From: Tumebacillus lacus
GTDB lineage: Bacteria; Bacillota; Bacilli; Tumebacillales; Tumebacillaceae
Direction: 5' to 3'
DNA: 64,000 bases
Assembly (NCBI RefSeq): GCF_026410385.1
Contig: NZ_JAPMLT010000004.1
Span: 62,001-126,000 of the forward strand
The notes below the pieces were generated by a model that was not told the origin of the DNA, ran no database searches, and saw only the letters and a program-made list of their open reading frames with translations. Made by a program: the position numbers and the translations under genes. Below, one piece after another: positions 61,404-64,000 of this stretch; the stretch's first letter is position 1; the number at the start of each line of letters is the position of its first letter.

Positions 61404-62204
61404 GTGAAACAGCGCACCGACAAACTGCGCAGCGCAACGCCCGCACCTTCGGTCAGTCAACAACAGGCGGCCAGCCCGGACAAAGCCCCGCTCCCGCCGG
61501 TGCAACGCCACGTCCTGCAACTCCAACAGGCTCTCGGCAACAAAGCCGCGGGTCAATGGATCAAACAGATGCAACGGAAGGCAGACCCGGCGATTCAACG
61601 CATGGCAATGCCGGAGGAAGAAGACTTGCAGATGAAGTCTGACCCGGCGATTCAGAGGATGGAAATGCCGGAGGAAGAGGAACTGCAAATGAAAGCTGAC
61701 CCGGCGATTCAGAGGATGGGATTGCCGGAGGAAGAAGAACTGCAGATGAAGGCAGACCCGGCGATTCAACGCATGGCAATGCCGGAGGAAGAAGAACTGC
61801 AATTGAAAGCCGACACCTCCGCGCCGCCGGTGCAGCGCAAAGGCAAGATGCCGGAGGAGGTGCAGGCAAAGATGGAGTCGGCCTTCCAGACCGATTTCTC
61901 CGACGTGAACATCCACGAGGGCAGTCAGGCGACTGACGTGGGCGCCATCGCCTATGCGCAGGGCAGCGACATCCACTTTGCCCAGGGCAAGTTTGACCCG
62001 AACTCCCGCTCCGGGCAGGAGTTGCTCGGGCACGAGCTCGCCCACGTCGTCCAGCAGCGCGAAGGTCGCGTGACTGCGACGGCGCAGGCGAACGGCCTGC
62101 CGATCAACGACGACCCGAGCCTCGAACGGGAAGCGGACGATCTCGGCCGCAAAGCCGCCTCCTTGGAGGCACCCATCGAGGCCGCGCAGCATAAAAAGAG
62201 ATAA
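61404..62204 (+). CDS. DUF4157 (eCIS core domain) protein with 19-residue repeats
   Basis: 266 residues from GTG with TAGGAGG upstream. The N-terminal leader [14 protein letters not shown] precedes four 19-residue repeats (A-D-P-A-I-Q-R-M[11 protein letters not shown]). The DUF4157 domain follows with F-S-D-V-N-I-H-E-G and the metallopeptidase-like H-E-L-A-H near residue 210. DUF4157 is often found in eCIS cargo or accessory proteins. Last gene of the operon. Toxicity is not evident from sequence. Confidence 0.88.
   Translation: MKQRTDKLRSATPAPSVSQQQAASPDKAPLPPVQRHVLQLQQALGNKAAGQWIKQMQRKADPAIQRMAMPEEEDLQMKSDPAIQRMEMPEEEELQMKADPAIQRMGLPEEEELQMKADPAIQRMAMPEEEELQLKADTSAPPVQRKGKMPEEVQAKMESAFQTDFSDVNIHEGSQATDVGAIAYAQGSDIHFAQGKFDPNSRSGQELLGHELAHVVQQREGRVTATAQANGLPINDDPSLEREADDLGRKAASLEAPIEAAQHKKR
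61581..61808 (+). repeat. Four tandem 57-bp coding repeats
   Basis: Copies begin at 61581, 61638, 61695 and 61752, and a partial fifth starts at 61809. Each encodes the same acidic 19-residue unit of the DUF4157 protein. Confidence 0.93.
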
Positions 62205-62230
62205 GGCTACCCTCTCAGCCCTCCCATATA

Positions 62231-62260
62231 AAAAAGCCAAGACAGATGTCTTGGCTTTTT
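62231..62260. terminator. Bidirectional terminator ending the eCIS operon
   Basis: AAAAAGCCAAGACA (62231-62244) and TGTCTTGGCTTTTT (62247-62260) pair perfectly over 14 bp with a 2-base spacer (the true loop will open some pairs). It lies between the DUF4157 gene and a convergent MORN gene. Confidence 0.92.
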
Positions 62261-62284
62261 TCTTCGTCCATTTTCAGCTCTCAT

Positions 62285-63850
62285 CTACTGCACCGGCGTG
62301 ATCGTCGCCGATCGGCCCGGCTGATACACGATCTGGGACGTGCTGTCCCGATACGTCAGCATGCTGCCGTTTGCCCCGACCAACTTGATCTCCGGTGCTT
62401 CCTTGTCTTTTTGAGGACTCTCCACCAGCGCGCCGATCTGCTGAAGCGGCTTGCTCCCCCAGATCTCGATGGCGCAGACCAGCGAGTCTTTCTCATTGGC
62501 GGCCGACAGTTCCAGATAGAACGTCGCCTGCAGGTCTTGGTAGATCAGTTCCAACTTCGGCGCTTCCGGCGTGCCCGCCGTTTTGATATCGCTCGGTTTG
62601 CCGATCAGCTCTTCCAGCTTTTTCGCGGAGAGGCCGAAAAAGCCTTGGTAGTAGACGTAGCCCTGTTTGAAATAGCCGTTGTAGATCACCGACGCTTTTT
62701 CATCCAGCAGCGTGCCGCGACCGTCTTCCCGGCCGTCTTTGAACGTGCCTTTGTAGACGATGCGGGAGCCGGTCGCGTCGTATTTCTCCCCTTCGCCGTG
62801 ATAGCGACCGTTGACGAAGTGGCCGACGTAGACCGGTTTGCCGTCTTTGTTTTTCAACTCGCCTGCGCCGTTGTACGCTCCGGCTGCAAACAGACCGGCG
62901 TATTTGACCTGCCCGTTCGGGTGCAGTTCTTTGCCTTCGCCGGAGTACTGCCCGTTGACGAACAGCCCGTCGTAGAGCGGCACGCCGTTGTCGTACAGCA
63001 TCCCTTTGCCGTTGTACGCGCCCGCGGTGAACAGGCCCTCGTAGATCAGCGTGCCGTTCGCGTTGAGCAGCTTCCCGGCTCCGTCATACTGCCCGTCCAA
63101 AAAGCCGCCACTGTAGCGGACTTTTTTGCTGAGATAATACTCCGTCCCCGCACCGCCGTACGCGCCGTTTTTAAACTCGCCTTCATAGCGCGTCGCACCG
63201 TTCGAGTAGAAGAGCGTACCTTTTCCATTGAACACGCCGTCCGTAAACTCGCCCGTGTAGATCGGCGTGATCTGCCCGTCGTAGCGCGAACCGGTGCCGG
63301 TCATCTGGCCTTTGGCAAAGTCGCCGTCATAGAGCAACTCGCCCGACGCGCCGTACAGTTTGCCCTTGCCGGTGTAGAGGCCGTCGACAAATTCGCCTTC
63401 GTAGAGGATCGAGCCGAGCGGGTCGTACAGTTTGCCTTTGCCGCTGTATTTGCCCTCGGCGAGACCGCCTTGGTAGACCATCGTGCCGTTTTCGTTGAAG
63501 AGCTGAACCTTGCCGGTGAAGCTCTGCGCTTTGGTGCCTTGCGAGTAAAAGTCGCTGTACCGTCCGAAAAACTGCTCAATCGGCGCAGGCGGCGTGATCA
63601 CCAGCAAAAACAGCAGGGCGGTGATCAGCGTCACCGAGAGGATGCCGATCAGCCAGAGCAATCGTTTCAAAACAAACCGCTTCCCGATCTGGAGGTAATC
63701 CTCGCGGGTCGGGGAGTCCGGGGTGAGGGAGAGGGTGGACAGACGGGCTTTTGCTTTTTCCAACAGGGCGGGCAGCAAGGCTTTTTGCGCCTTTTTGGCG
63801 TTTTGCAAGGCTGCCTGCTGCGTTTTTTGCAGGTCGGTTTGGTTGATCAT
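62285..63850 (-). CDS. MORN-repeat membrane protein
   Basis: 521 residues. A charged helical N-terminus, one membrane span near residues 64-85 (L-I-G-I-L-S-V-T-L-I-T-A-L-L-F), then about twelve MORN-like repeats (Y-E-G-E-F-x-x-G-x-Y-x-G-K-G-x-L/Y) to about residue 400. A mixed C-terminal domain follows. MORN proteins bind lipids or act as scaffolds. It directly follows a PAAR-like gene (two bases between), so a membrane-anchored partner or immunity function is possible. Confidence 0.85.
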   Translation of the reverse strand: MINQTDLQKTQQAALQNAKKAQKALLPALLEKAKARLSTLSLTPDSPTREDYLQIGKRFVLKRLLWLIGILSVTLITALLFLLVITPPAPIEQFFGRYSDFYSQGTKAQSFTGKVQLFNENGTMVYQGGLAEGKYSGKGKLYDPLGSILYEGEFVDGLYTGKGKLYGASGELLYDGDFAKGQMTGTGSRYDGQITPIYTGEFTDGVFNGKGTLFYSNGATRYEGEFKNGAYGGAGTEYYLSKKVRYSGGFLDGQYDGAGKLLNANGTLIYEGLFTAGAYNGKGMLYDNGVPLYDGLFVNGQYSGEGKELHPNGQVKYAGLFAAGAYNGAGELKNKDGKPVYVGHFVNGRYHGEGEKYDATGSRIVYKGTFKDGREDGRGTLLDEKASVIYNGYFKQGYVYYQGFFGLSAKKLEELIGKPSDIKTAGTPEAPKLELIYQDLQATFYLELSAANEKDSLVCAIEIWGSKPLQQIGALVESPQKDKEAPEIKLVGANGSMLTYRDSTSQIVYQPGRSATITPVQ

Positions 63851-63851
63851 C

Positions 63852-64000
63852 CTACGGCACCTGGATCGTCTGCTGCCCAGGGTTGGTGATCTGGATCACG
63901 CCCGCCCAGTTGCAGAGCAGTTTCGAAGAGTTGTTCAACGCGGGAAAATTTGCCACGAGCACCGTCGGCGAGCCCGGTGCCCACGGAGCGGTCGTCATCG
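63852..64000 (-). CDS. DUF4280 PAAR-like protein, C-terminal end (5' part beyond the window)
   Basis: The reading frame is open from the window edge to TAG at 63854-63852, giving 48 residues: A-P-W-A-P-G-S-P-T-V-L-V-A, then L-N-N-S-S-K-L-L-C-N-W-A-G-V-I-Q-I-T-N-P-G. This is the closing block of DUF4280 proteins, PAAR-like tips that cap injection-system spikes or carry effectors. No PAAR gene lies in the eCIS operon itself, so this one may supply the tip. Confidence 0.8.
   Translation of the reverse strand, partial: MTTAPWAPGSPTVLVANFPALNNSSKLLCNWAGVIQITNPGQQTIQVP

Noticed and set aside
37992-62204. Prophage
   Set aside because: No capsid, terminase, portal, lysis or integrase genes; the AAA+ ATPase, DUF4255 and DUF4157 proteins mark an eCIS.
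37992-62204. Type VI secretion system
   Set aside because: No TssJ/L/M membrane complex or ClpV-type disaggregase is seen; gene order follows eCIS.

Overview
The window looks like chromosomal DNA of a spore-forming, fairly G+C-rich member of the Bacillota. Strong AGGAGG-type ribosome binding sites, frequent GTG/TTG starts, a WXG/LXG-type secreted protein, cysteine-rich proteins resembling spore-coat factors and many U-tailed hairpin terminators support this. The Alicyclobacillaceae (Tumebacillus-like) are my best guess, but this is inference only. No rRNA, tRNA, CRISPR array, insertion sequence or phage head/packaging gene was seen. No gap between genes exceeds about 300 bases.

Region 1 (1-17893, all + strand) is a biosynthetic operon ending at a strong terminator. 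It holds an ABC exporter (ATPase end plus two ABC-2 permeases), a free acyl carrier protein, a B12-type radical SAM enzyme, two SPASM-type radical SAM enzymes and an acyl-AMP ligase. It also holds five homologues of the kanosamine/3-amino-5-hydroxybenzoate (AHBA) pathway: a Gfo/Idh oxidoreductase, a ROK kinase, an AHBA-synthase-like aminotransferase, a HAD phosphatase and a type II dehydroquinase homologue. A family 2 glycosyltransferase, an O-carbamoyltransferase, a second aminotransferase, a TIM-barrel isomerase and a LmbE/PIG-L deacetylase fused to a second carrier domain complete it. The set matches the early ACP-bound logic of mitomycin biosynthesis (AHBA-ACP ligation, N-acetylglucosaminyl transfer, deacetylation) plus carbamoylation, with no PKS or NRPS. 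I infer a mitosane-like or novel AHBA-aminosugar product.

Region 2 (17892-37739) is mixed. It has a BtrH-like acyltransferase/jelly-roll pair, a squalene/phytoene synthase, and a YjbR protein followed by a 1273-residue protein whose N-terminus resembles that of the DUF4157 protein of region 3 (a candidate injected cargo) and its small partner. Catalase, a VanY-like lipoprotein, two coat-like proteins and a hemolysin III protein follow. Next come a WXG-type toxin locus with three paralogous small membrane proteins, then a tetraether-synthase-like radical SAM enzyme overlapping a non-canonical Lgt-family protein.

Region 3 (37992-62204, + strand) is a complete-looking extracellular contractile injection system (eCIS): AAA+ ATPase, DUF4255 cap protein, Ig-like protein, sheath, tube, tail-assembly-like protein with a probable -1 frameshift into a DUF6760 reading frame, second tube, a 1447-residue Gly-X-Y repeat protein in the tape-measure slot, LysM hub protein, gpD-like hub, spike, gp25, two baseplate J-like proteins, a propeller-tail protein, a DUF4157 protein and accessory genes. 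Convergent to it (62285-64000) are a MORN-repeat membrane protein and the 3' end of a DUF4280 PAAR-like gene that could supply the missing tip.
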